Positions 1 to 7,436 of a stretch of 35,149 nt of DNA are shown here, in pieces. The notes under the pieces were generated by a model. The model was given only the letters and a program-made list of their open reading frames with translations, ran no database searches and was not told the origin of the DNA. Source of the DNA: a virus; the IMG/VR virus record IMGVR_UViG_3300025309_000037, positions 1 through 35,149 of that record; one strand, given 5' to 3'. The position numbers and the translations under genes were made by a program. Numbering within the stretch: the stretch's first letter is position 1; the number at the start of each line of letters is the position of its first letter.

Positions 1-1215
1 CTAAATAATAATTATGGATGGGGAGATAATTTAAATATCTTTTATAAAGGAAGATTAGTAACTAAACTAGAAAGTACACCTTATCTAAAAGGTGATTTAC
101 ATATTAGTGATAAAGCATTAAATTTAACTTCTCCAGACAGAAAAGATGTTATTAAGGATAGTAAATTTTATGATTTTAGAAATATAGTTAAGACTTATGC
201 TGAAAAACTATGTGCGGAAACAATGCTCGAAGGTGACGAAGATGAAATTAATGAATTTACAAGTGCAATTAGTTATTATGTAAACAAGAAAGAAATTAAA
301 AATATGATTAAATTCCTTACATTTAAAAGTAGTGATGAAAAGGACTTAGAATATTTAAGGGGCGTTGCTATAGCAAAAGGTAAAAATAAAGGAATTAATA
401 ATTTTAAAGATTATGAATTGCACTTACGTAAAGAATCAAATCAACAAAATGAATCTAATTTTGAAGAAGTAACTATTGATGCTAAAATTAAAACTCAACC
501 TCCAAAAGCAAAAGGAATTATAGTGCATCAAGGTAGCAGTTCTTATTCTGATGGATATGTAGAAAAACCAGAGATTAAGGATAATGAAACTACTGTAAAA
601 CAAGGAGAGATTATTCTAAACAATGATCAACCAGTATTCTATATTGGATTTTCAGAAGTTGAGAAATACGAATATAAACTCAATGTAGTAAAACACTATA
701 ATTTAAAAATAATTATTGCAAGAAATAAAATTGAGGAAGAAATTCTTAAAAACATGAAAGATTCTGATAATGTATTACATATTTCAGAACTAATTGAAGA
801 TGTAATAATAACTGGAATATTGTCAGATACATCATTGAATATTAGAGAACATAGAGCATTAATGCTATTTGATATGATTAGTAGGATGGTAGGACTATCT
901 TATAATGCTTTTGTAATAGGTAATTTAGCCGTTACAAAAAATATAAATGTAGAAAGTTTAGATATTAATACTCAAATTATTGAAGACAATGTATTTGTAA
1001 TTAGGAATATTGAAGCAAATAAAGTTTATGTAGATAGGAAAATTATAGATCAAACTAATTTAAGGGAAGATTTAGAAGTTAATTTGGATATTAGTGATTA
1101 TAAATTTATTTTGGGGAATCTTTATAACATTGTTGAAGAACTTAGACTTCTAGAGCATAAAAATAAAGATGACTATATGAATACAATATTGAGTATTTTG
1201 GGAAGTTCAATTTAA
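1..1215 (+). CDS. Probable GHKL/HSP90-like ATPase, C-terminal part (5' truncated)
   Basis: The frame is open from base 1 to the stop at 1213-1215, so the gene begins outside the window; the first internal ATG (223) is not its start. The visible N-terminal part reads GWGDNLNIFYKGRLV, then a strand-rich stretch ending LNLTSPDRKDVIKD. This resembles the transducer segment that follows the ATP-binding fold in HSP90/MutL-type GHKL ATPases, which large phages often carry (rIIA-like proteins). The ATP-binding motifs themselves would lie upstream and are not visible. The rest, about 330 residues, has a hydrophilic linker (about residues 145-200 of the visible part) and then an alpha/beta region I do not recognise. 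The GHKL assignment is inference from a short motif; the existence of the gene is certain. Confidence 0.4.
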   Translation, partial: LNNNYGWGDNLNIFYKGRLVTKLESTPYLKGDLHISDKALNLTSPDRKDVIKDSKFYDFRNIVKTYAEKLCAETMLEGDEDEINEFTSAISYYVNKKEIKNMIKFLTFKSSDEKDLEYLRGVAIAKGKNKGINNFKDYELHLRKESNQQNESNFEEVTIDAKIKTQPPKAKGIIVHQGSSSYSDGYVEKPEIKDNETTVKQGEIILNNDQPVFYIGFSEVEKYEYKLNVVKHYNLKIIIARNKIEEEILKNMKDSDNVLHISELIEDVIITGILSDTSLNIREHRALMLFDMISRMVGLSYNAFVIGNLAVTKNINVESLDINTQIIEDNVFVIRNIEANKVYVDRKIIDQTNLREDLEVNLDISDYKFILGNLYNIVEELRLLEHKNKDDYMNTILSILGSSI

Positions 1216-1251
1216 ACGATTAGATTTTAGAAGAAAGAAGGAGTAAAATAA

Positions 1252-1806
1252 ATGTTAATCAATAAAATTAAATCAGACGCTCTTGAAGCACGTAAGGTTC
1301 GTAAAACTGATACCGCTACATTATTAACAACTCTATATTCTGAAGCAAGCATGATAGGAAAGAACGCAGGAAATAGAGAATCTACAGACCAAGAAGTATT
1401 GCAAGCCATTGAGAAATTTATTAAAAATGCAAATGAAGTTAAGGAAATATTATTAAAAAATAATAAAGATGTTAGCAATGTGGAAAATGAGATTAAAGTT
1501 TTGAGTAAGTATTTGCCTCAAAAGATGAGTTATAATGAGTTAGAAAGTGTTGTTAGAGATATTATAGAAGCATTGAAAGATATAAATTCAGAAGTACAAA
1601 TGGGTAAAGTTATGTCTGTATTGAAGAACTCCTATGGTGGTACTTATGATGGGAAAATTGCTAGTGAAATTGTAAAGAAGGAAATTGTGCAAATTGTGAA
1701 CGCGATCCTAAAGGTTCGGATAACTATTGGTGTAAGACGCAATTGTTACAAGAATGCTTTGATTGGTTTGATAAATATTTGGAAGAATAGTAGTTCGAAA
1801 TTGTGA
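1252..1806 (+). CDS. GatB/YqeY-domain protein with an aberrant C-terminus
   Basis: Residues 1-146 match the YqeY family (related to the tail domain of GatB, the tRNA-dependent amidotransferase subunit): an N-terminal helix with charged repeats, then LSKYLPQKMSYNELE, QMGKVM and YDGKIASEIVKKE, the usual family ending. YqeY proteins are about 150 residues; this one is 184. The last 35 or so residues look like out-of-frame sequence, because the other frame over the same bases reads as a sensible Cys-rich peptide (see the pseudogene entry at 1668). The biochemical role of stand-alone YqeY proteins is not settled; tRNA or amidotransferase binding is presumed from the GatB homology. The ATG at 1252 follows AAGAAGGAG with normal spacing. 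The next gene starts 45 bases downstream. Confidence 0.75.
   Translation: MLINKIKSDALEARKVRKTDTATLLTTLYSEASMIGKNAGNRESTDQEVLQAIEKFIKNANEVKEILLKNNKDVSNVENEIKVLSKYLPQKMSYNELESVVRDIIEALKDINSEVQMGKVMSVLKNSYGGTYDGKIASEIVKKEIVQIVNAILKVRITIGVRRNCYKNALIGLINIWKNSSSKL
1668..1790 (+). pseudogene. Cys-rich reading-frame remnant overlapping the yqeY-like 3' end
   Basis: In the frame one base back from the YqeY frame, the bases after the TGA at 1665-1667 read NCKEGNCANCERDPKG, then SDNYWCKTQLLQECFDWF, and stop at TAG 1788-1790. Several Cys in CxxC-like spacing, Trp and a charged amphipathic end make this look like the end of a real zinc-binding protein rather than noise. It has no start codon or ribosome binding site of its own. 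Either one base is missing near 1670-1685, so that the YqeY domain is really fused to this tail, or this is the residue of a deleted neighbour. The coding character is judged by eye. Confidence 0.4.
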
Positions 1807-1851
1807 TTTCCTTGGATAAAAAATAAATAAAATAAAAGGAGAAATGATAAA

Positions 1852-2610
1852 ATGAATGATGTACAAATTTATGAAAATACTGAATTAGGTTTTAAAGTAA
1901 GAACAAAATTAAATGAGGACAAAAGTATTAGCATGAATGCCGAAGATACGGCTATTGGGTTTGGATGGTATGAAAAGAAAGGTGATAAAATATATCCAAG
2001 ATGGAGAACAATAAATGGATATATTAGTGATTTTGGGTTTTCGCAAGAAGTTGCGAAAGATGATTATATACAAGAAAGTCTATTTTATCTTCTGGGAATG
2101 AAAGCAAATAATGAATCTGCAATTGGTTATCAAAAATGGTTAGCTATTGATGTGATCCCTTCCATTCGTAAACATGGTGCTTTTATTGCAGATAGTGAAA
2201 ACGTAGATGAGAGTTTTATTTTAAATGAATTAAGATTTAGTAAAAAGAGAACCATAAAAACTTTTACAAATGCAAACATAGGTGATATTAAAAAGCTATA
2301 TGAGGAATTTAGAGAATATATAGATTCCGAATATAAATATAAAACAGACGAAAGAGTGGCACGTTATAAAAGTGTTGAGAAGGGACTAGATGGTTTACAT
2401 GATAGATTGATCGCAGAAGATACCAGTAATGTCGGTGATTGCTATAATGTTAGAAAACTTAAAGAAAAGGTAATTATTGATAGAACTACATTAGAGAAAA
2501 GAATTAGTGGTGGCGAAAAGGCAGGAATGACAAGAGAAATAAGTAGGTTAAATGATGAAATTGAGAACATAAATTCTGCAAGTTGCTATTGTGAATTAGA
2601 TAATGACTAA
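1852..2610 (+). CDS. BRO-N family phage antirepressor
   Basis: This 252-residue protein has the BRO-N/Ant fold in its first 110 or so residues: AEDTAIGFGW near residue 30, a WRTINGY segment, then FSQEVAKDDYIQESLFYLLGMKANNESA and the hallmark WLAIDVIPSIRKHGAFI. In this family the BRO-N domain binds DNA or counteracts a phage repressor. The remaining 140 residues are charged, probably helical, and not a C-terminal antirepressor domain I can name. Start ATG 1852 follows AAAAGGAGAAATGATAAA. It lies directly upstream of promoter P1 with its inverted repeat, so a regulatory link to P1 is possible, but that is inference from position only. Confidence 0.85.
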   Translation: MNDVQIYENTELGFKVRTKLNEDKSISMNAEDTAIGFGWYEKKGDKIYPRWRTINGYISDFGFSQEVAKDDYIQESLFYLLGMKANNESAIGYQKWLAIDVIPSIRKHGAFIADSENVDESFILNELRFSKKRTIKTFTNANIGDIKKLYEEFREYIDSEYKYKTDERVARYKSVEKGLDGLHDRLIAEDTSNVGDCYNVRKLKEKVIIDRTTLEKRISGGEKAGMTREISRLNDEIENINSASCYCELDND

Positions 2611-2615
2611 TATTT

Positions 2616-2664
2616 AAAGTAAGAAATAAAATTATTTGACATAATATCTCTTTTGTGTTATTAT
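2616..2664 (+). promoter_or_regulatory. Promoter P1 (17-nt upstream element, -35, extended -10)
   Basis: The upstream element AAAGTAAGAAATAAAAT lies at 2616-2632, TTGACA at 2636-2641, a 17-base spacer, then TATTAT at 2659-2664 preceded by TGT (extended -10). This is a strong sigma-A-type promoter. The start point should lie near 2671, leaving a leader of about 40 bases before the ligase ATG at 2712. The same 17-nt upstream element precedes P3 and P4. It reads into the ligase, macrodomain and PARP genes. Confidence 0.85.
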
Positions 2665-2686
2665 TAATGTAGTACAAAAGAGATAT
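2644..2686 (+). repeat. 13-bp inverted repeat flanking the P1 -10 box
   Basis: ATATCTCTTTTGT at 2644-2656 and its exact reverse complement ACAAAAGAGATAT at 2674-2686, separated by 17 bases that contain the -10 box and the expected start point. Arm centres are 30 bases apart, about three helical turns. The left arm is upstream of the start point, so the repeat cannot fold in the transcript; a two-site operator for a repressor or activator is the simplest reading. Confidence 0.8.
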
Positions 2687-2711
2687 AAATTTAAGAAAGA
2701 AGGAATTATAA

Positions 2712-4037
2712 ATGGAAAAAGTATTAGAAGTTATTAATCAAATCCAAGGTACAAGTGGTAGGAACGATAAGGAATCTATTATTAAGAAAAATAAAGATAA
2801 TGAATTACTTAAGGATATTTTCAAATTTGTGTACTCAACCGAAATAAAAACAGGTATCAAACGCAAGAAACTAGAAAAAGAAGTTAAGTCTAAACCCAAT
2901 ACAAAGATTAATGGTTTTTATGAATTAAAAGATTTTCTTGTTATTAATGGAACTGGTTCAGATCAAACTATTGCAAATATTCAACAATTTTTATCTGAAC
3001 AAACTGAAGAAATGCGAGAATTATACATACAAATTATTCTTCAAGATTTAAGAGGAGGTTTGAGTGAAAAAACTATCAATAGTGCATTAGGATATGAACT
3101 TATCTACATTCATAGATTAGAAAAAGGTGAAGTTGCCGAAGAAAGACATCTTAAATTGCTTAAAGGTAGGGAATTTGGTATTTACAAAAAGGAAGATGGA
3201 TATAGGGCTGAAATAGAAGTAGGCAATGATAAAGTAAAAGTCATGTCTTCTGGAGGAGAATTGTTTAAGGGTTTATTGGATATAGAAAATATTCTATTAA
3301 ATGCAGATTTACCTCATGGAGTTTTTGCTTGTGAATTATTGGCAGTAGATGATGATAACGAAATGACTAGAATGGAAAGATTCAACAAAACAGGTTCAAT
3401 ATTAAGAAGAGACGGAGAAAAATATGGGATTGAAGTTAGAGTATTTAATTTCATTCCAGACAATGGGTTTTATGAAGGAAAACATCCAATGATTTGCAAA
3501 GATAGAAAAATATTAGCAAAGCAATTGGTAGATAAAATAAACTCTCCTCTGATAAAAAATATTGATGCTTTTTATATTGGGAAAGATTTATCTCAAATTG
3601 ATTATTGGTTTGAACAAATGATGAATATAGAAGACGAGGGTATTATGGTTTTGCCAATGGATCAAAAATATGTTGGGAAAAAATCATATCAACAAATGTT
3701 AAAGGTAAAAACTGAAAAAGAAGCTGATTTACGTGTAATTGGTTTTGAAAAGGGTGAAAAAGGTAAAGAATTTGAAAATACATTAGGTAAAATGATTGTG
3801 GATTATAAAGGCAATCCTGCAAAAGTGATGTGTGGATACAAAGTAAAATATAATTCAGAAAAATATGACGATAGAATGGTCAGAGATTATATATGGACTC
3901 ATCAAGAAGAAATCTTAGGAAAGATTATTAAGGTTCGTTATACAGATGAGACTACAAATGATAAAGGTGGGGTTGATTTAAGATTATGTAGACTAATTGA
4001 ATATCGTGATGATAAGACAGAACCGAGTTATAATTAA
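2712..4037 (+). CDS. ATP-dependent DNA ligase
   Basis: It seals DNA nicks using ATP through a covalent lysyl-AMP intermediate. The nucleotidyltransferase motifs are in order: motif I KEDGYR at residues 160-165 (K160 the predicted adenylated lysine), motif III FACELLAVDD near 205, motif IV DEGIMVLP near 310, motif V LKVKTEKEADLRVIG near 328. A C-terminal OB-fold follows, with GKIIKVRYTD. The first 150 residues are a helical DNA-binding domain, as in T4/T7-group ligases with an N-terminal extension. The 441-residue length is normal for phage ligases. Start ATG 2712 follows AAGAAGGAATTATAA. First gene after P1, followed 15 bases later by the macrodomain gene. Confidence 0.92.
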   Translation: MEKVLEVINQIQGTSGRNDKESIIKKNKDNELLKDIFKFVYSTEIKTGIKRKKLEKEVKSKPNTKINGFYELKDFLVINGTGSDQTIANIQQFLSEQTEEMRELYIQIILQDLRGGLSEKTINSALGYELIYIHRLEKGEVAEERHLKLLKGREFGIYKKEDGYRAEIEVGNDKVKVMSSGGELFKGLLDIENILLNADLPHGVFACELLAVDDDNEMTRMERFNKTGSILRRDGEKYGIEVRVFNFIPDNGFYEGKHPMICKDRKILAKQLVDKINSPLIKNIDAFYIGKDLSQIDYWFEQMMNIEDEGIMVLPMDQKYVGKKSYQQMLKVKTEKEADLRVIGFEKGEKGKEFENTLGKMIVDYKGNPAKVMCGYKVKYNSEKYDDRMVRDYIWTHQEEILGKIIKVRYTDETTNDKGGVDLRLCRLIEYRDDKTEPSYN

Positions 4038-4052
4038 GAAAGGAATGATTAT

Positions 4053-4508
4053 ATGATTAAAATAATTGACGGAGATATATTAAAAGCAGAAGAGGATATC
4101 ATTTGTCATAGTTGTAATTGTCAAGGCGTAATGGGTGGAGGAATCGCAAAACAAATCAAAGAAAAGTATCGTGAAGTATATAGGCAATATAAAACACTAT
4201 GCGATAGAACAGAATCAAAAGAGTTATTAGGGTCTGTACAACTTCTTGGATGTGACGATGGCAAAATCATAGCAAATTTGTTTGGGCAAGAAAATTACGG
4301 AAGAAATGGACAATATACTGATTATGATGCATTAAGAGAAGCATTAACTTCCATTTATGAAAGGGCAATAAATCATAAAGAATCTGTTGCCATTCCTTAC
4401 AACATCGGATGCTCGCTAGGTGGAGGCAATTGGGATATAGTTTATAAGATAATTAAAGAAGTTTTTCACGACTATGATGCAACCTTATATAGATGGGAGG
4501 TGAAATAA
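4053..4508 (+). CDS. Macrodomain (ADP-ribose-binding/hydrolase) protein
   Basis: A single-domain macro protein of 151 residues, the usual size for a stand-alone domain. The binding-site landmarks are present: GDIL at 7-10, HSCNCQGVMGGGIAKQIK at 19-36 (ribose/phosphate loop, with N22 and the Gly run), ANLFGQENYG near 75-83, and IPYNIGCSLGGGNW at 114-127. The pattern is closest to the Poa1p/TARG1 branch, whose members bind ADP-ribose and remove ADP-ribosyl groups or dephosphorylate ADP-ribose-1''-phosphate. The final motif has Gly where TARG1-type enzymes often carry Asp, so the catalytic type is uncertain. The stop overlaps the PARP start by one base (TAATG), implying translational coupling. 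Confidence 0.9.
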   Translation: MIKIIDGDILKAEEDIICHSCNCQGVMGGGIAKQIKEKYREVYRQYKTLCDRTESKELLGSVQLLGCDDGKIIANLFGQENYGRNGQYTDYDALREALTSIYERAINHKESVAIPYNIGCSLGGGNWDIVYKIIKEVFHDYDATLYRWEVK

Positions 4509-5725
4509 TGAGTGAAGTAAATCCATTATATCTTGTCAAAGTAGAACCTGGAGCGAATAACAATAAATATTATCGTATGATTCCCAATGGTTCTGTATTT
4601 GACGTTCAATATGGTAGAATTGGAACATCTGGTTATCAAACAACCTCCTACCCAATGAGTAAATGGGAATCTACTTTGAAAAGTAAATTAAAGAAAGGAT
4701 ATGAAGATCAAAGTAGATTAGTTGCTGATACAATCGTTAAAGAAAAGAAGAACAAAGAATACTTAGATATTCAAAATAAAGTAATTGCATCAATTGTATC
4801 AAGACTTCAATCTATGGCACGACAAGCAATTGCAGATAACTATACAATTTCTTCAAATAAAGTTACTCAAGTAATGATTGATGAAGCACAATTAACTTTA
4901 AATAACTTAATTAGTTCTGATAATCTTGAACTGTTTAATAAAACGCTTGTGGAATTATTCAAGATCATTCCTAGAAAGATGAAAAAGGTTAAAGATAACC
5001 TAGCGACAAAAGTAGAAGATTTTGGTGAGATAATTCAAAAAGAACAAGATTTACTTGATGTAATGAGAGGCCAAGTAGTACAACAATCTGTAGTTAAAGA
5101 GGAAGAAGATGCTACTGAAAACGAGCCAATCAATAATCAAACAATATTAGATGTTATGGGTCTGCAATTTGAAGAAATTACAGAAGAAGAGAAGAAACTA
5201 ATAAAGAAAACACTTGGTTCAATTAGTGATAAATTCTATCAGGCATGGAAAGTTACTAGCATTAAGACACAAGAAAAATACGATAGTTATATCAAGGAAA
5301 ATAATATTAAAAACACCAAACTTCTTTGGCACGGATCTCGCAACGAGAACTGGTGGAGCATTATCAACACAGGATTAGTTCTAAGACCATCAGCAGTGGT
5401 TACAGGGAAGATGTTTGGATATGGGATATATTTTGCCCCTAAAGCACAAAAGAGCCTTGGATATACATCTCTTCACGGTTCATATTGGGCCGGAGGAAAT
5501 TCAAATTCAGCATTTATGAGTTTATATGATGTGGCATATGGTAAACCTTATAATGTTCATTCTTTTGATAATAAGTATCATAATTTTAACTATGAATCAC
5601 TGCAAAGAGAATGTAAAGGAGCAAATTGTTTACATGCCCACGAAGGAAGTATGTTAAGAAATGATGAGATTATTGTCTATAAGGAAGATCAAATTACAAT
5701 CAAGTATTTAGTAGAACTTAAATAA
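4508..5725 (+). CDS. WGR-domain poly(ADP-ribose) polymerase (PARP)
   Basis: A 405-residue PARP-like ADP-ribosyltransferase that should transfer ADP-ribose from NAD+. Residues 5-70 form a WGR domain (FDVQYGRIGTSGYQTTSYP; Tyr replaces the namesake Trp), the DNA-break-sensing and allosteric module of PARP1-3. Residues 115-200 are helical and include an IIPRKM segment like the PARP regulatory domain. Residues 270-405 are the catalytic domain: LWHGSR with H275, VTGKMFGYGIYFAPKAQKS with Y308 and S316, and LRNDEIIVY with E387. This completes the H-Y-E triad of true polymerising PARPs. There is no zinc finger or BRCT domain. I use ATG 4508, with GGAGGTGAAATA in front, rather than the in-frame ATG at 4493, which precedes that ribosome binding site. 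Confidence 0.93.
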   Translation: MSEVNPLYLVKVEPGANNNKYYRMIPNGSVFDVQYGRIGTSGYQTTSYPMSKWESTLKSKLKKGYEDQSRLVADTIVKEKKNKEYLDIQNKVIASIVSRLQSMARQAIADNYTISSNKVTQVMIDEAQLTLNNLISSDNLELFNKTLVELFKIIPRKMKKVKDNLATKVEDFGEIIQKEQDLLDVMRGQVVQQSVVKEEEDATENEPINNQTILDVMGLQFEEITEEEKKLIKKTLGSISDKFYQAWKVTSIKTQEKYDSYIKENNIKNTKLLWHGSRNENWWSIINTGLVLRPSAVVTGKMFGYGIYFAPKAQKSLGYTSLHGSYWAGGNSNSAFMSLYDVAYGKPYNVHSFDNKYHNFNYESLQRECKGANCLHAHEGSMLRNDEIIVYKEDQITIKYLVELK

Positions 5726-5758
5726 TTTAAAAATAAAATATAAAGGAGTTTTGATAAA

Positions 5759-6061
5759 ATGGGAAATCAAGATGCTAAAATTAAGGAAATTACATATCAT
5801 GGAACTAAACAATATTTTACGGAGGTTGACGCTAGAACAAAAGATATTATCAAAGATAGTTCTTTTAGAACTTCAGCGAAACATGAAAAGGTTATTCAAA
5901 ATAATAACGCTACAATTGTAATCCTCGAAGACGGATCAAAAGGAGTGTCAAAATGCTTACCTGTTGATACATATAATGAGACAAAGGGAATTAAAATTGC
6001 ATATATTAGAGCAAAAATAAAATCATTGCAAAAAGAACTTAAAACTTTAGTAAAATCATAA
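5759..6061 (+). CDS. Small conserved phage protein, unknown function
   Basis: 100 residues. The N-terminal half is charged; the second half has ATIVILEDGSKGVSKCLP followed by an amphipathic helix (RAKIKSLQKELKTL). I have the impression of a recurring small phage protein with a DGSKGVSKC-type core, but know no function for it. It follows the PARP gene by 33 bases with its own AAAGGAGTTTTGATAAA site and is the last gene before the hairpin at 6076, so it is probably co-transcribed with the ligase/macrodomain/PARP set. Nothing suggests an enzymatic domain. Confidence 0.75.
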   Translation: MGNQDAKIKEITYHGTKQYFTEVDARTKDIIKDSSFRTSAKHEKVIQNNNATIVILEDGSKGVSKCLPVDTYNETKGIKIAYIRAKIKSLQKELKTLVKS

Positions 6062-6075
6062 AATTAAGAAAGGCA

Positions 6076-6130
6076 AGAATCCTGAAATCGTTGCTATTAA
6101 AGGGTTTCAGGATTCTCCAAATAGCATAAA
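6076..6130 (+). repeat. Hairpin element, copy A (loop motif shared with 22.1 kb)
   Basis: A perfect 12-bp inverted repeat, AGAATCCTGAAA (6076-6087) and TTTCAGGATTCT (6105-6116), with a 17-base loop holding CGTTGCTA (6089-6096), 3 bases, and AAGGGTTT (6100-6107), followed by AAATAGCATAAA (6119-6130). No T-run follows, so it is not a standard intrinsic terminator. The loop and the trailing motif recur at 22128-22168 with a different stem. It fills most of the 107-base gap between two genes. Function unknown: RNA processing or stability element, or a protein-binding site. Confidence 0.7.
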
Positions 6131-6168
6131 ATATCGATTTCGAAGGCATTTAGAAAGGACTGATAAAA

Positions 6169-6615
6169 TTGGACAATATAGAAAAATTCAAACAAGAATA
6201 TGAATGTATATGGTTAAGAGAACAAAATAATACATCTTTAAGTCCAAATGGCTTGTGTTTATTACACATATATAAGGCAATACATAAAAACTGTGTATGG
6301 ATACATGAGCAAATGAGAGAAAATCCAAACGACAATCTTAATGTTCTAAGTCATATAATTAATGAAATTTGTCATGAATTAAAAATAAATAGTGAAAAAA
6401 TATTTACTATTTTACCTTCCGGCAGACTAAAACCTAGTCAATTTGAGAGATATATTGACGAAAAGAATATACCAAAAATTTATAAAGATGAATATAAAAT
6501 AGTCTGGAATAGGTATACTCAATTATCGGCAGAATATAGAAAAAGACAAGAGGAAAACGAAAAAGAAAGATGTAAAGATGGATATTATACATTTAATTAT
6601 AACTTCAAAGACTAG
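6169..6615 (+). CDS. Hypothetical protein, 148 aa
   Basis: Not recognised. Starts at TTG 6169, preceded by AGAAAGGACTGATAAAA; no in-frame ATG is better placed. The protein is rich in Asn, Lys and Tyr and probably mostly helical. It contains LPSGRLKPSQFERYIDEK near residue 85, which reads like a short helix-turn-helix-type segment, but this is too weak for a DNA-binding call. The C-terminus is a charged helix followed by an aromatic tail (DGYYTFNYNF). First gene after hairpin copy A, so possibly the start of a new expression unit. Confidence 0.75.
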   Translation: MDNIEKFKQEYECIWLREQNNTSLSPNGLCLLHIYKAIHKNCVWIHEQMRENPNDNLNVLSHIINEICHELKINSEKIFTILPSGRLKPSQFERYIDEKNIPKIYKDEYKIVWNRYTQLSAEYRKRQEENEKERCKDGYYTFNYNFKD

Positions 6616-6643
6616 TTTGATTTGGAGGATAGGAGTGATATAA

Positions 6644-6855
6644 ATGGATTTTGATAATATGGCAAGAGAAGAATTATTAAAAGTTTTAAAAGAAAGTTAT
6701 ATGAAATTAATTCGTCCAATACCACATAGTCCAACATTTAAAGTCGGAAATTATTATAAAGGAGAACAACAGGAGATGATGAGATAGAAATATATGGAGA
6801 TGAAATTACGTTATATTTAACATTTGATGAAACAGATAAATATTTCAGAGAATAA
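6644..6855 (+). pseudogene. Small gene with a -1 frame break
   Basis: ATG 6644, after TAGGAGTGATATAA, opens a 47-codon frame (MDFDNMAREELLKVLKESY... ending EQQEMMR) that stops at TAG 6785-6787. From 6772, the frame one base back continues without a stop as GDDEIEIYGDEITLYLTFDE to TAA 6853-6855, and that part has no start or ribosome binding site. The two halves together would give a normal protein of about 70 residues. One missing base around 6765-6775 explains it. Either a decayed gene or a sequencing error; no classical slippery heptamer is visible. Confidence 0.55.
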
Positions 6856-6901
6856 ATCAAATACCAATTTTATATACTCAGTAAGAAAGGATGATAAAAT
6901 A

Positions 6902-7189
6902 ATGGATGAAAGTAATAACGAACATTTTCCAGTAGTTACTGTAATATTTAAAGACAGAACAATGTTAAATTATTGTGTTGTTTTTGAAGATGAACCATCA
7001 AAAGGTATGGAGGGGTTAAAATATCAGGATGAAATCGAATTAAAGTTCAAGAAACTTCCTTGGTACTCAAGATTTGATGGTTGGGTTTACTTCCAAAGCA
7101 GATACATAAACGGTTGCTTTCACGTAGAAAATGTAGATGAGTATAAGATTTATTTTGTATCTAAAGAAGAATTTAAAGGAGAAAAATAA
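6902..7189 (+). CDS. Hypothetical protein, 95 aa
   Basis: Unknown function. The in-frame ATGs upstream at 6824 and 6827 have no ribosome binding site; ATG 6902 follows AGAAAGGATGATAAAATA and is preferred. The sequence alternates hydrophobic and charged residues in beta-strand fashion (VVTVIFKDRTMLNYCVVFEDE, then WYSRFDGWVYFQSRYINGCF), suggesting a small all-beta fold. It overlaps or abuts the following reading frame, whose probable ribosome binding site lies inside its last codons. Confidence 0.75.
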   Translation: MDESNNEHFPVVTVIFKDRTMLNYCVVFEDEPSKGMEGLKYQDEIELKFKKLPWYSRFDGWVYFQSRYINGCFHVENVDEYKIYFVSKEEFKGEK

Positions 7190-7193
7190 AACA

Positions 7194-7436
7194 ATCACAA
7201 AAACAGATATTTTACTTTATGGAGCGTTGCTTGAAAGTGACATGTATGCTGATGGATATGGTTCAACTGACGAGGATACAAAATTATTACAAAAGGCTTT
7301 AAAGAAAATATATGGTGTCACAGAAGAAACTTCGGAAGAAGATGTTTGGAAAGTGGAAAAGCAAATGAATGAAGATATGAAAAAGTTGGTTATAGATTTT
7401 AGGAGTAAGATGACAGAGTATTTAGGAAAGGAATGA
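7194..7436 (+). CDS. Hypothetical protein, about 80 aa, apparent ATC start
   Basis: Unknown function; acidic, helical, with YGALLESDMYADGYGS and a Lys/Glu-rich C-terminus. Start assignment is difficult. The frame is open from before ATG 7137, which lies deep inside the upstream gene with no ribosome binding site. The only site, AGGAG at 7177-7181, is followed in frame by ATC at 7194 with a 12-base gap and by no ATG, GTG or TTG nearby. Either ATC is used, translation comes from an upstream start by coupling, or the true start codon has mutated. The coding region itself is plausible by composition. Confidence 0.6.
   Translation: MTKTDILLYGALLESDMYADGYGSTDEDTKLLQKALKKIYGVTEETSEEDVWKVEKQMNEDMKKLVIDFRSKMTEYLGKE

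Noticed and set aside
4493-4507. Upstream ATG for the PARP gene
   Set aside because: It lies before the ribosome binding site GGAGGTGA that serves ATG 4508 and adds only MGGEI.
4053-5725. DarTG-type toxin-antitoxin pair
   Set aside because: DarG also has a macrodomain, but the partner here is a WGR-PARP with an H-Y-E triad, not a DarT fold, and both sit in a ligase operon.
6076-6116. Intrinsic terminator after the PARP operon
   Set aside because: The stem is good, but the sequence after it is CCAAATAG with no T-run, and the loop motif is conserved elsewhere, pointing to another function.
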